NCBI GenBank assembly: GCA_934675205.1
Contig: CAKUPQ010000001.1
Coordinates: 62,001-126,000, forward strand
Source: an uncultured Flavobacteriaceae bacterium
GTDB lineage: Bacteria > Bacteroidota > Bacteroidia > Flavobacteriales > Flavobacteriaceae
Length of the DNA stretch: 64,000 bases
Direction: 5' to 3'
Below the pieces are notes generated by a model. The model was not told where the DNA came from. It saw only the letters and a program-made list of their open reading frames with translations, and made no database searches. This document shows positions 51,882 to 60,895 of the stretch, piece by piece. The translations under genes and the position numbers were made by a program. Each line of letters opens with the position of its first letter. Position 1 is the first letter of the stretch.

Positions 51882-53558
51882 ATGCGTTTTCTTTTTTCGA
51901 TTGTTTTGATTTTTTCAATTTTTTGGATTGAAAATTCAACTGCTCAAACCTATAAAATCACATATCAAAGGAGTTACAACGGAAATGTAATCGAAAACCA
52001 AGACAACACCATTGTTTTTGCCAATTCGGATTTTACATACATAACTTCGGAGCAAATTCAGAAAGGAGCAAAAGATTTTCCGTTTGAAGAAACTTTTGTC
52101 GATAGAAAAAAAGAAAACACATACAGACAAATAGCATCGGTTGATGCTTTGCAGAGCTTTGCTTTTTTGGACACGATGAGTCTGAAAAAGCAAGGTTTTA
52201 CGTTTTATGACGAGCAAAAAACCATTTTGGGATATACCTGCAAAAAAGCCCGAACGGTTATCAATTCCAACACGATTGATATTTGGTTTACCGAGGCTTT
52301 AAAAGTCAAAGGTTCTCCTATGGTTTTGGGACAAAATTTAGGTTTGGTTTTGGAAATCAACCGCAACGGAAATTCCATTACCCAAGCTACGAAAATCGAA
52401 AACATCAATACCAAAAAGAAACCGCTTCAAATTAAGGATTTTTCAAAGATTAAAACAATTGATAATCTGACGTATCGCGATTTACTTTGGAAAAGCCGAT
52501 TTATAACTTTGGCTGTTTTTGAAGACGAAACCATTAATTTTTCGAGCGAATCCAAATCGAATGATTCGATTTTGCGTTTTGCCAACGGAACGATTATTCT
52601 TAAAAAAATAAAATTCCCCGAAATTCCGCAAGGAAGTCAGATTTTTGCAGAACTCAAAACACAATCCAACGGAGATGCCTATGACCGAACGGGTTCTGTT
52701 TTTGTGATTCCGACTGATTCCAAAACTTCATTTTTAGATGCTTTAGAAAAAGGGATTAAAGAAATTCCGCTTTATACCAACGGAAATTCCAAAGAATACA
52801 GAGGAGTTATCAAAACAGACGATTACACTCCGATTATCGAATTGATGCGGTTTTTCACTCCGTTTGGAATAAAGCATTTCAATCATATTGAATTGAAAAA
52901 CAAAAAATGGCAAGACAGTGTTTCGTACCGACAAGATATTTCGGAACTGCAACCTGCACTTTCTTCCAAAGAGTTGTATGTCGGAACTTTTATCGGAAAT
53001 TATGACAAAGGAGGACACAAAGTAAGTTTGGAAATTACCATTCACAAAGAAGAAAAACAAGCTCCGAAAAATGCGTTTTTGCTTCCGCTTTTCAATACAA
53101 CTAATGTAATGGAAATGGCAGGACAGGAATATGCTACGATGTTTGATTCCGAAAAAGGATTGAAAGTAACCTTTACGTTAGACAGAGAAATAAAAAACGT
53201 AAAACTCCGCTACATAACCACAGGACACGGAGGTTGGTCGGGTGGAGATGAATTTCTTCCGAAAAAAAACACGATTATTTTAGATGGAAAAGAGGCTTTT
53301 TCGTTTGTTCCTTGGAGGTTAGATTGCGGTTCGTACCGATTGTATAATCCTGCATCGGGAAATTTTGAAAACGGACTTTCCTCTTCAGATTATTCCCGTT
53401 CCAATTGGTGTCCCGGAACACTTACAAATCCGATTTGGATTGATTTGGGAGATTTGCCAAAAGGAACACATACCTTACAAATCAAAATTCCTCAAGGAAC
53501 TCCCGAAGGGAACAGCTTTAGCAGTTGGAATGTGTCGGGAGTATTACTCGGAGAATAA
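51882..53558 (+). CDS. GLPGLI-like domain fused to a PNGase F-type glycosidase
   Basis: The exported protein has 558 residues with a signal peptide ending near residue 21 (NSTAQ). Residues 22-175 resemble the GLPGLI family (GYTCKKA, IWFTEAL, LGQNLGLVLEI). Residues about 240-558 resemble peptide-N-glycosidase F: AYDRTGSVFV places Asp268 at the PNGase F Asp60 position, GWSGGDEFLP places Glu457 near PNGase F Glu206, and DCGSYR with SNWCPGT supplies Cys482 and Cys510. No obvious counterpart of the third acidic residue is seen (LYVGTF). The enzyme would release N-glycans from glycoproteins outside the cell; activity is inferred. Confidence 0.85.
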   Translation: MRFLFSIVLIFSIFWIENSTAQTYKITYQRSYNGNVIENQDNTIVFANSDFTYITSEQIQKGAKDFPFEETFVDRKKENTYRQIASVDALQSFAFLDTMSLKKQGFTFYDEQKTILGYTCKKARTVINSNTIDIWFTEALKVKGSPMVLGQNLGLVLEINRNGNSITQATKIENINTKKKPLQIKDFSKIKTIDNLTYRDLLWKSRFITLAVFEDETINFSSESKSNDSILRFANGTIILKKIKFPEIPQGSQIFAELKTQSNGDAYDRTGSVFVIPTDSKTSFLDALEKGIKEIPLYTNGNSKEYRGVIKTDDYTPIIELMRFFTPFGIKHFNHIELKNKKWQDSVSYRQDISELQPALSSKELYVGTFIGNYDKGGHKVSLEITIHKEEKQAPKNAFLLPLFNTTNVMEMAGQEYATMFDSEKGLKVTFTLDREIKNVKLRYITTGHGGWSGGDEFLPKKNTIILDGKEAFSFVPWRLDCGSYRLYNPASGNFENGLSSSDYSRSNWCPGTLTNPIWIDLGDLPKGTHTLQIKIPQGTPEGNSFSSWNVSGVLLGE

Positions 53559-53563
53559 ACAAT

Positions 53564-53593
53564 AAAAAAAGGGAGCTTTGCTCCCTTTTTTTT
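53564..53593. terminator. Bidirectional terminator
   Basis: GGGAGC (53,571-53,576) pairs with GCTCCC (53,580-53,585) around TTT, with A7 before and T8 after. It serves the plus-strand PNGase gene and the minus-strand TPR gene, whose stop codon overlaps the T-tract. Confidence 0.9.
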
Positions 53594-55298
53594 ATTTTCC
53601 TTTTAGCACATCAATAGATTGTTTGATGTACTCTAAATTTTCAGGACTTGGATTCAACGTAAGAGCCGTTTCAAAGTTTTGAATGGCTTTTGCCTTATCC
53701 ATTTGAGAATATTGAGATCCTAAAAACATATATCCTGCTAACAGTTCTTTTTGTGTTCTTTCTTTAGAAAGTTCTGTTTCGCCTTTATCGTTTACTACTT
53801 TAATATAACCCTCATAGCTTTCTACTGCTTTTTGAAGTGATTCGGGAGTATCAGCCAAGCGGTTAATTTTCGCTCTGTTTGAATGTGCATCTTGTGTGGT
53901 AGGCGAAAACGCAATAACTTCTGCATAGGCTTGGTCAGCTATTTGCAACCATTTTGTGTTTTCAGCTTTTTGCTCATCAGACAATTCTTCACCTTGAAGT
54001 AAGGAAACGTGGAACAAAACAGCATTACCCAAATACATATTATCCAAAATAAAATTCTTGGACTCTTTATCTTGTACAGCCAAAGCAAGAACTTTTGCAG
54101 AGGCTAAATACAATCTTTCTTTGTAGAGTTCCTCTCCCAATTCACTAAATTCACTTCCTGAAGATGGATCTTGCTGAACGGCTACTTCCAAACTTGTAAG
54201 GGCTTCATCAAATTGAGCCATATCAATAATTTCTCCGTCTTTTTTAGACAAGGCTAATTTAGCTTTAGCCAAAGTCAGGTAATCTCTTCCAATGAATTTT
54301 GTTCCTTTTTGGAAAAAATTAGTCAAAGCATCAATACTTTCTTGATAGTTTTTATTCTCGAAAGACGCATATCCTAAATATCTGTAAATTCTCGGATTTA
54401 CGTTTAATTCGTTTTTCATTTTGTTGGCCTCAATCTCAAGATTAGCATAATCTTTGGTCAATATCAAGAAATCCGCATAACGCATTCTCGAATCTAAAGA
54501 CGTATCGGTCAGACTCATATATTTTTTGTAGTTTTCCAGAGCCTTTTTGTTATATTCTTGATATTTTGCTACATCATTTGTTCCCCACAAATAATACGTT
54601 TCTGCAAGTTCACGATAAACAGGCCCGTAATTCGGGTCAGATGCTACAATTTCATTAAACGATTTTACAGCTATATCAAAGGCTTTTGCGTTTTTGGTAA
54701 TTACAGCTAATTGTAACTTTGCTCTTTTCAGACCTTTGTCAATATTCAAAGCATCACGATAGGAGCTATAAGCGACATTCGTGTTTCTATCTCCTAAATG
54801 AGCATCTCCCAGATACATCAAAGCCACAGCCGATTTTGGGTCTGCCTGAATAGCTTTGGTAAGCGATTCGATTGCTTTTTTGTAATTCGGATTATCGGAA
54901 TTAGTATAAGCTCTACCTATCTGAATAAGCTCCTCTGCATCACGTTTTCTGATGTTTTCGGTTGCTTTATTAAAGTTTGTAGTTGCTCCCTGAATATTGT
55001 TGTTGTTCAGATCAATATGTCCCAATCCGATATAATTTAAGTGAGCATTATTTTTTGCTTTAACACCTTTGTCTAAATAAATTTTTGCCGAATCTTGGTC
55101 TTTTTGAGTAAGATAGATGTCAGCTAAATAAAAAAAGTTTTCTCCCTTATCAGGGTTTGAATTTACTAAAGATTTAAGAATGGTTTTGGCTTTGTGATAC
55201 TGTTCTGCATCAACCGCATTCTTTGCTTGTTGTAAATCTTGTGCCTGAAGGCTGAAACCTCCAATCAAAAACAGGCTTAAAAATTTAATCTTCTTCAT
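53592..55298 (-). CDS. TPR-repeat protein of the TonB operon
   Basis: The 568-residue exported protein has a signal peptide (to about 19, FSLQAQ) and about ten tetratricopeptide repeats across residues 20-565 (for example AVALMYLGDAHLGDRN and GPVYRELAETYYLWG). TPR arrays mediate protein-protein contacts, here in the periplasm. It is the last gene of the exbB-exbD-exbD-tonB-membrane-PstS-TPR series, 13 bases after the PstS-like gene, an order I recall from other flavobacteria. Its role in TonB function is unknown. Confidence 0.9.
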   Translation of the reverse strand: MKKIKFLSLFLIGGFSLQAQDLQQAKNAVDAEQYHKAKTILKSLVNSNPDKGENFFYLADIYLTQKDQDSAKIYLDKGVKAKNNAHLNYIGLGHIDLNNNNIQGATTNFNKATENIRKRDAEELIQIGRAYTNSDNPNYKKAIESLTKAIQADPKSAVALMYLGDAHLGDRNTNVAYSSYRDALNIDKGLKRAKLQLAVITKNAKAFDIAVKSFNEIVASDPNYGPVYRELAETYYLWGTNDVAKYQEYNKKALENYKKYMSLTDTSLDSRMRYADFLILTKDYANLEIEANKMKNELNVNPRIYRYLGYASFENKNYQESIDALTNFFQKGTKFIGRDYLTLAKAKLALSKKDGEIIDMAQFDEALTSLEVAVQQDPSSGSEFSELGEELYKERLYLASAKVLALAVQDKESKNFILDNMYLGNAVLFHVSLLQGEELSDEQKAENTKWLQIADQAYAEVIAFSPTTQDAHSNRAKINRLADTPESLQKAVESYEGYIKVVNDKGETELSKERTQKELLAGYMFLGSQYSQMDKAKAIQNFETALTLNPSPENLEYIKQSIDVLKGK

Positions 55299-55311
55299 CG
55301 TCTTGTTGTAT

Positions 55312-56226
55312 TTAATTAGTATCTTTTTTTATGTTAATATTCATCGGTTCTAATTTAAGAGGAGCTAATCCTGATGTCAGAATTATTTTCTGTCCGATGT
55401 CTGATGCTACAAAAGAAGCAAATCCCATACCCAAACCCGTTGCTCCCTGATAATTTAACAAAAATAATTCTCTGGTTAGAGGGTAATTTTTCTTGCCTAT
55501 ATTGACTTGAGAGGGATAAAAGTATTCGTTATTGCTGTTGTTTGTTTTAACATTTTTTACGCTTAAAATCTTTACATTTTCGGAGTATTTCAACAATTCC
55601 GTAGGAGTTTGTGTAAGCCAATTAATACCCAAAACTCCAATGTGTCCTTCATTTTCAGAAATGAATTTAATTAACTCTTCGCTTGTTCCTTTAGAATAAA
55701 CAGCGTTCATTTTTTCTTTGTCGAGGTTTAGCTTTTCAAAAATATTTCTGGTAACGCTCGAATTCGGATTGTCAAAAACAAGGCTTTTGATGTGGTTATC
55801 CTCTCCGTTCAGATATGCATAAACCTCATCAAGTTCGAGAAGAGAATCTTGTGATTTTTTGTTTACGATAAATACAACAGCATCTAAAGCAAATTTTGTG
55901 ATTTTTGGGGTAACATTGATTTGTAAGGCAGATTCTTCTTTGTCTGACAAGATTTTTGTAAGTATGCCAACTCTTGCCTTGTCTTCGATTAAGTTGTTTA
56001 TTACCTCTGTTTCCGATTGAGAATTGAGTGTTATGTTTGCTTTATACGTTCTTTCAAATACATTTTTTTGGTCTTCCACAATCGGAAAAATAGACTCATC
56101 CACAAGAATAGTTACATTTCCTGAAATTATGGTTTCTTTGACGGTTTCTTCTTTTTCTTTTTTACAAGAAATCACAACCGAAATGACACCAATAATTAAG
56201 ATTAAAACAAAAGCAATTCTTTTCAT
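55312..56226 (-). CDS. PstS-like substrate-binding lipoprotein
   Basis: The 304-residue protein is a predicted lipoprotein (Cys near residue 21 in VVISCKKEKEE). Its body matches phosphate-type periplasmic binding proteins (GNVTILVDESIFPIVEDQ at about 36-53; NSSVTRNIFEKL at about 160-171; GATGLGMGFASFVASDIGQK at about 264-283). No Pst permease or ATPase lies in the window, so it is not part of a normal ABC importer. Its place inside the TonB operon suggests a link to energy transduction; the ligand is unproven. Confidence 0.9.
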   Translation of the reverse strand: MKRIAFVLILIIGVISVVISCKKEKEETVKETIISGNVTILVDESIFPIVEDQKNVFERTYKANITLNSQSETEVINNLIEDKARVGILTKILSDKEESALQINVTPKITKFALDAVVFIVNKKSQDSLLELDEVYAYLNGEDNHIKSLVFDNPNSSVTRNIFEKLNLDKEKMNAVYSKGTSEELIKFISENEGHIGVLGINWLTQTPTELLKYSENVKILSVKNVKTNNSNNEYFYPSQVNIGKKNYPLTRELFLLNYQGATGLGMGFASFVASDIGQKIILTSGLAPLKLEPMNINIKKDTN

Positions 56227-56229
56227 AAT

Positions 56230-56457
56230 TTAACGTTTTTGCATTAGTCGTACAAATCGCAAGAAAGCGTAAACAATCAGAATAATTCCGAATAAAAGTT
56301 TGTGGTTTTTGCTCATATCAATCGGAAAATCTTCCCAAAAGATAATAGCCAGTCCCATAAACAGATAAATCAGAAAAAAGAATATTCCGAAAATGAACAG
56401 AAACCGCTGTTGTAACGGTTTCTGTTTAAAATTATTCTGTCTGTAACTATTGCTCAC
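56230..56457 (-). CDS. Small membrane protein within the TonB operon
   Basis: The 75-residue protein from the GTG at 56,457 has a polar start (SNSYRQNNFKQKP) and two hydrophobic helices (about 20-42 and 52-70). A TTG reading from 56,487 would overlap tonB by 26 bases. With GTG the gap after tonB is only 4 bases, which I prefer. It is conserved in the same place in related operons as far as I recall; function unknown. Confidence 0.7.
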   Translation of the reverse strand: MSNSYRQNNFKQKPLQQRFLFIFGIFFFLIYLFMGLAIIFWEDFPIDMSKNHKLLFGIILIVYAFLRFVRLMQKR

Positions 56458-56461
56458 AGTA

Positions 56462-57277
56462 TTATCTTGAACTGATATTAATATCAATAGGGAGTGTATA
56501 TCTCACCCGTACAGCACGTCCGTTTTGTATTCCAGGATTCCACTTTTGAGCTCTTTTCAAAACTCTTACTGCTTCTGCCCCACTTCCGTGTCCTATATCT
56601 CTTACAACTTTTATGTCTGTCAGACTTCCGTCTTTTTCAACAACAAACTGAACAAGCACTTTTCCTTTCAAATCCCTGTCCACATTAAGGTTGTAATTTT
56701 TACCTATAAACGTACGAAATGCGTTCATTCCTCCCGGATAAGCTGGTGGTACCTCAACAGCCTCATAAATCTGATTCGGGTTTTCAACAACTTCAGCATC
56801 GTTTGTAACCGTAGAGTGAGCACCTTCAATAACAACCTCTCCTGCATCAAGGTCAGCTTCGACATTTTTACTTCCTGCAATTTTATCTTTAAGTTCATCA
56901 ACTGTTGTAACTTCTTGCTGAACAGTTTCCTTATCAACAATAACAGGAGGAACGTGCTTAACGACCTCTTGTATAGTCTTGGTTTCTTTCTGAACAATCG
57001 GCTTTTCGATAGGAGGCTCAATCGGTTGTACAGGCTCGATAATATCCATCATAACCGTTTTGGTATCTATGACTTCTGACGGAGCCGAGTCCTCTGAAGA
57101 ATTACCCATCTTTTTTATAATAACCGGACCACTAATAGCAAGGGTAAAAATAGCAGCACCAATAAGCAAAGCCAAAAGCGTTACTTTTCCGTTCTCCTTA
57201 CGAAGAACATAAGCACCATATTCTTGGTTTCTCCCTTCAAAAATAGTATCGACCCAGTTTGATTTGAATAAATCCAT
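56462..57277 (-). CDS. tonB: Energy transducer TonB
   Basis: TonB spans the periplasm and transmits proton-motive energy to outer-membrane receptors. The 271-residue protein has one N-terminal membrane helix (about 32-55), a Pro/Val/Glu-rich linker (about 80-165; IEPPIEKPIVQKETK) and a C-terminal TonB domain (about 180-271; VEVPPAYPGGMNAFRTFIG and VRVLKRAQKWNPGIQNGRAV). The ATG at 57,277 follows exbD by about 50 bases. It can energise the receptor-type proteins at 25,982 and 38,687. Confidence 0.94.
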   Translation of the reverse strand: MDLFKSNWVDTIFEGRNQEYGAYVLRKENGKVTLLALLIGAAIFTLAISGPVIIKKMGNSSEDSAPSEVIDTKTVMMDIIEPVQPIEPPIEKPIVQKETKTIQEVVKHVPPVIVDKETVQQEVTTVDELKDKIAGSKNVEADLDAGEVVIEGAHSTVTNDAEVVENPNQIYEAVEVPPAYPGGMNAFRTFIGKNYNLNVDRDLKGKVLVQFVVEKDGSLTDIKVVRDIGHGSGAEAVRVLKRAQKWNPGIQNGRAVRVRYTLPIDINISSR

Positions 57278-57328
57278 AATTTTTTTCTTTAATAATTAGA
57301 AACGTAAATTCTAATATTCACACTTTAA

Positions 57329-57892
57329 TTAATATGCTCCTTTTTCGGTTAGCATTTCGACATCTTGTTCTGTCATATCGACAACTGCATATCTTTTTTC
57401 TTGTGTGATAGCCATTTCGTCAAGTATATCAACAAAATTCTTAAAACTCGCTTTTTCGCTCGGCTTGATTATAATTACCAGCGATTCATCTGCTTTAGTC
57501 TTTCTCCGGTCAGCTTGTACCGCTTTTGACCTGTTGAGTATTACCTGACGTATTCCGTTCTTACCATAACCCGTAATTGTCGGTTCTTCTCCCGGATTCG
57601 GGTTTTCCAAACTACCTCCGTACCAAGCTACTTTATCGTTCTCTCCCAAAACAATCGTCAGTGTTCTCCAAGCGGGAGTTTCAGTAGGTGGATTATCATC
57701 ATCTATTATCTCATCCGGGTCAGGCATAGCCAAATCCATAGATTGCGGTTTAGATAAAGTAGTAGTAAGCATAAAGAACGTAATCAATAAGAATGCCAAG
57801 TCCACCATTGCAGTTAAATCTACTGCAGGGTTCTGCTTTTTGCTTCTTACTTTTTTACCATCCCCTTTGGGGGCTGTATTTAATTCTGCCAT
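57329..57892 (-). CDS. exbD: ExbD-family biopolymer transport protein (second copy)
   Basis: The 187-residue protein has one transmembrane helix (about 25-45) holding the functional Asp in AVDLTAMVDLAFLLITFF, the proton-path residue of ExbD. The rest is periplasmic. It starts with a basic cytoplasmic segment (KGDGKKVRSKKQ). It lies 26 bases after the other exbD. Having two different ExbD proteins in one operon is typical of Bacteroidota; they may form mixed pentamer-dimer complexes. Confidence 0.93.
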   Translation of the reverse strand: MAELNTAPKGDGKKVRSKKQNPAVDLTAMVDLAFLLITFFMLTTTLSKPQSMDLAMPDPDEIIDDDNPPTETPAWRTLTIVLGENDKVAWYGGSLENPNPGEEPTITGYGKNGIRQVILNRSKAVQADRRKTKADESLVIIIKPSEKASFKNFVDILDEMAITQEKRYAVVDMTEQDVEMLTEKGAY

Positions 57893-57918
57893 TTTTTATG
57901 GTCTATATTTTAATTTGA

Positions 57919-58575
57919 TTAAAAATCTTCTCCTCTTAATCCGGTTACCAAAAAGAAGTTGTTTTTCTTTCTTTTTTGCAGAATGTCAATAACTTTTTTG
58001 ATAGTCGGATAGTCTTCATCTGCATCGCCTTTTATAGCAATGTTTATATCTCTCTTTTCCTCAACCGGAACGTCCTCTCCGTTTGCAATTCTGTCTGCAA
58101 TTATCGAGGCATTTGCCTCTCTGGCTGACTGAATCCACTCTGACAACTGATTGTCAATAGAGTCATAAGGAATTCCGCTTTGAACACCCGGTTTCATACG
58201 GTCTCCGCTATCAAGAGCAATAAAACTTCTTAAAGCTCTGACATCTACTCCGAAAGATTCTATCAGAGCGAAACGTTGTTTTTCCTCTTCAGAAAACTCT
58301 AAATCGTATCTGGTGCCCATATTCTCTAATGTTCTCTTTCTGACTTCTTGTCCGACCACTCCGAAAAACGTTTTTTCATCAGCTACTAATATTGTTGCTA
58401 AATTTGTGTCGGGCAACTTGATTTGCACAGTAGAGGCCGGAGTATTTACTTCTACAGGTTCGGGTAAACGAGCCGTAGATGTCATAATAAAGAACGTAAG
58501 TAACAAGAACGCAATATCACACATTGCTGCCATATCAATTCTCGTACTTTTCTTTGACATTTTTACTTTAGCCAT
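57919..58575 (-). CDS. exbD: ExbD-family biopolymer transport protein (first copy)
   Basis: The 218-residue protein has the ExbD helix (IDMAAMCDIAFLLLTFFIM, about 13-31) with the conserved Asp near residue 19. A longer periplasmic domain than the other copy follows (about 35-218), with INIAIKGDADEDYPTIKKVID near the end matching the ExbD C-terminal domain. It follows exbB by 47 bases. Confidence 0.93.
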   Translation of the reverse strand: MAKVKMSKKSTRIDMAAMCDIAFLLLTFFIMTSTARLPEPVEVNTPASTVQIKLPDTNLATILVADEKTFFGVVGQEVRKRTLENMGTRYDLEFSEEEKQRFALIESFGVDVRALRSFIALDSGDRMKPGVQSGIPYDSIDNQLSEWIQSAREANASIIADRIANGEDVPVEEKRDINIAIKGDADEDYPTIKKVIDILQKRKKNNFFLVTGLRGEDF

Positions 58576-58622
58576 TCTATTCTTTTTATATAGTTACTAA
58601 TCTTTTCAGAGAAAGATTATAA

Positions 58623-59456
58623 TTATTTATTTCCTCTTGCTCTTCTGTACGATTGAGTGATAGCAGAACCTGCCTCATCAATAAAATAAGTAAGCGTATC
58701 AATTTTAGCTGTGAAATAGTTGTATGCAATTGTTGCAAATGTTGAAGTACCAATACCCGTAGCCGTACAGATAAGTGCTTCAGAAATACCATTTGCAAGA
58801 GCCGCTTGGTCAGGAGCTCCTGCTGTTGCCAATCCCGAGAACGCTTTAATCATACCTGTTACCGTCCCTAAAAGCCCCGTTAGTGTTCCGATAGAAACCA
58901 ACGTAGCAACAATAGTCATATTTTTCTCAAGCATCGGCATTTCAAGAGAGGTTGCCTGTTCAATTTCTTTTTGGATAGCCTCTTCTGCTTGTTCACTATC
59001 GAAACCTTCTTTTTTAACTTCCTGATATTTCACAAGAGCAGAACGGATTGCATTAGCAACAGAACCTTGCTGGTTATCACAAGCATCAATAGCCACATTA
59101 ATATCTCCTGCTGCAACATCAGATTTAACCTGTGCTACGAATTTATCCAAGCTTCCTTTCCCTCCCGCTTTAGAAATCACAAAAAATCTCTCAATAGAGA
59201 AAACAATAGTCATAAGTAAAAGACCCATAAGGATAGGTACAACTATCCCTCCTTTGTATATCATACCAAGAATATTTCCAGGCAGTGGATGTCCGTTATC
59301 ACGATCTCCGTTTTGAAAGTTGGAAGAATCTCCCATTACATAGTTCCATAACAACCAACCTATAACAAGGCAGATTGCAATAATAATTCCTGAAACAACA
59401 TTAGAGCCTTTAGCTTTTCCATTGTTCTCAACCGATACGTTTGCTTCGTTTGTCAT
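58623..59456 (-). CDS. exbB: MotA/TolQ/ExbB proton channel family protein
   Basis: The 277-residue protein is the proton-channel pentamer subunit that powers TonB. It has an extra N-terminal helix (about 20-41, VVSGIIIAICLVIGWLLW), a second helix (about 70-95) and the core pair (about 185-215 and 230-255) with GTLTGLLGTVTGMIKAFSGL and GISEALICTATGIGTSTFATI. It is the first gene of the TonB operon and has the promoter and palindrome described upstream. Confidence 0.93.
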   Translation of the reverse strand: MTNEANVSVENNGKAKGSNVVSGIIIAICLVIGWLLWNYVMGDSSNFQNGDRDNGHPLPGNILGMIYKGGIVVPILMGLLLMTIVFSIERFFVISKAGGKGSLDKFVAQVKSDVAAGDINVAIDACDNQQGSVANAIRSALVKYQEVKKEGFDSEQAEEAIQKEIEQATSLEMPMLEKNMTIVATLVSIGTLTGLLGTVTGMIKAFSGLATAGAPDQAALANGISEALICTATGIGTSTFATIAYNYFTAKIDTLTYFIDEAGSAITQSYRRARGNK

Positions 59457-59500
59457 TTTAAATAAAATTTAGTTTGTTTTTTTTAATTTGGATTAATTAT

Positions 59501-59544
59501 AACTCCAATATTGGAGTTTTGTTGTTTAATGAGCGACAAATTTA
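59501..59544 (-). promoter_or_regulatory. Promoter and leader palindrome of the TonB operon
   Basis: CAAATTTA (59,537-59,544) is TAAATTTG on the minus strand, with CAA at 59,568-59,570 giving a TTG 23 bp upstream. Between the predicted start (near 59,531) and the exbB ATG lies the perfect palindrome AACTCCAATATTGGAGTT (59,501-59,518), a candidate operator or leader hairpin. Confidence 0.5.
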
Positions 59545-59762
59545 ATTTTTTAAGTTTAATAAAAAAACAAATTAGGCTTTTTTTAAGGTTAATAAAACAT
59601 TAAGAAGTATTGCACATTAATGTAATATAGTCGTTTTCAATGATAATCTCGATAGTTATCAGGGCAATGACAATGGCAATATCAATTCAATATAAAAATT
59701 CCATTTCAAAAGAGATTCTTTTGCTTTCGGAATAAACAGAAAGCAAATTTTATGCTTTAAAA
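59545..59762. other. Intergenic spacer between exbB promoter and pheS
   Basis: The complete exbB-pheS spacer is 306 bases. This part holds no ORF with coding character. It contains decayed repeat sequence (CGATAGTTATCAGGG and GGCAATGACAATGGCAAT-like runs) and, at 59,720-59,747, a hairpin TTTGCTTTC/GAAAGCAAA just downstream of pheS that may end its transcript though it lacks a T-run on that strand. Confidence 0.55.
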
Positions 59763-60782
59763 TCAAATGCTTGACTGAAACTGCTCCAAGAATCTTTTGT
59801 CATTTTCGTAGAACAATCTGATATCTCCAATTTGATACAAAAGCATTGCCATACGTTCAATTCCCATTCCGAAAGCAAATCCCGAATACTTTTTAGGGTC
59901 AATATTGCAATTCGTAAGTACATTTGGGTCAACCATTCCGCAACCCATAATTTCCAGCCAGCCTGTTCCTTTGGTAATTCGGTAATCCGTTGCCGTTTTC
60001 AAACCCCAATAAATATCCATCTCTGCACTCGGTTCGGTAAACGGAAAATAAGATGGACGTAAACGGATTTTTGATTTCCCGAACATTTCTTTCGTAAAAT
60101 ATAAAAGCGTCTGTTTTAAATCAGTAAAAGAAACATCTTTGTCAATATACAATCCTTCTACCTGATGAAAAATACAGTGCGAACGAGACGAAATTGCCTC
60201 ATTTCTGAAAACTCTACCCGGAGAAATCGTACGTATAGGAGGTTTATTGTTTTCCATATAACGCACTTGAACAGACGAAGTATGTGTTCTTAAAAGCGTG
60301 TCAGGATTGGTCTGAATAAAGAAAGTGTCCTGCATATCTCTTGCCGGGTGATATTCTGGAAGATTTAAGGCAGTAAAATTATGCCAATCGTCTTCGATTT
60401 CGGGTCCTTCAGAAACATTGAATCCGATGTTTGAGAAAATTTCGACAACCCTGTTTTTAACCAAAGATATAGGGTGTCTTGAACCCAGCTCTAAAGGATA
60501 ACCCGTACGGGTTAAATCTCCGTAAATCCCTTGAGTTTCCTCTTTGTTTTCTAAAAGCTCCTGAATGGATTTTACTTTTTCTTCAGATGCTTTTTTAAGT
60601 TCGTTTATAACCTGTCCGAATTCTTTTTTTTGCTCGTTCGGAACGTTTTTAAACTCCGCAAAAAAATCATTGAGGATTCCTTTTTTTCCTAAATATTTGA
60701 TACGAAACTGTTCTAAAGCATCTTTATTGTCCGCTTTAAAAGTATTAACCTCTTGAATGTGGTCTTTTATTTTATCTATCAT
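59763..60782 (-). CDS. pheS: Phenylalanine-tRNA ligase alpha subunit
   Basis: PheS carries the catalytic core of the alpha2-beta2 enzyme that charges tRNA-Phe. The 339 residues include the N-terminal coiled coil (about 1-85), class II motif 1 ([18 protein letters not shown], about 97-114), motif 2 ([24 protein letters not shown]) and motif 3 ([22 protein letters not shown], about 300-321). Length is normal. The beta subunit gene is not adjacent, as is usual for Bacteroidota. A TAAATTTG box lies 27 bases upstream. Confidence 0.97.
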   Translation of the reverse strand: MIDKIKDHIQEVNTFKADNKDALEQFRIKYLGKKGILNDFFAEFKNVPNEQKKEFGQVINELKKASEEKVKSIQELLENKEETQGIYGDLTRTGYPLELGSRHPISLVKNRVVEIFSNIGFNVSEGPEIEDDWHNFTALNLPEYHPARDMQDTFFIQTNPDTLLRTHTSSVQVRYMENNKPPIRTISPGRVFRNEAISSRSHCIFHQVEGLYIDKDVSFTDLKQTLLYFTKEMFGKSKIRLRPSYFPFTEPSAEMDIYWGLKTATDYRITKGTGWLEIMGCGMVDPNVLTNCNIDPKKYSGFAFGMGIERMAMLLYQIGDIRLFYENDKRFLEQFQSSI

Positions 60783-60808
60783 TGCTTCACTAAAATAATC
60801 ATAGTTGG

Positions 60809-60816
60809 CAAATTTA
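60809..60816 (-). promoter_or_regulatory. -7 element of pheS
   Basis: CAAATTTA on the plus strand reads TAAATTTG on the minus strand, 27 bases before the pheS ATG. No TTG at ideal spacing is seen; the area beyond is occupied by a short tandem repeat. Confidence 0.45.
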
Positions 60817-60820
60817 GATA

Positions 60821-60856
60821 TTTTATCGCAGATTTTCGCAGATTTTCGCAGATAAA
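60821..60856. repeat. Short tandem repeat of TTTTCGCAGA
   Basis: About three and a half copies of a 10 bp unit (TTTTATCGCA, GATTTTCGCA, GATTTTCGCA, GATAAA) lie between pheS and the next minus-strand gene, upstream of the pheS promoter. Confidence 0.65.
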
Positions 60857-60895
60857 TTATTAGCTATTGATTACCAAGACAGGTATTGTCTGTCT

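Noticed and set aside
55312..56226. Complete Pst phosphate ABC transporter
   Set aside because: Only a PstS-like binding protein is present; no permease or ATPase genes adjoin it.
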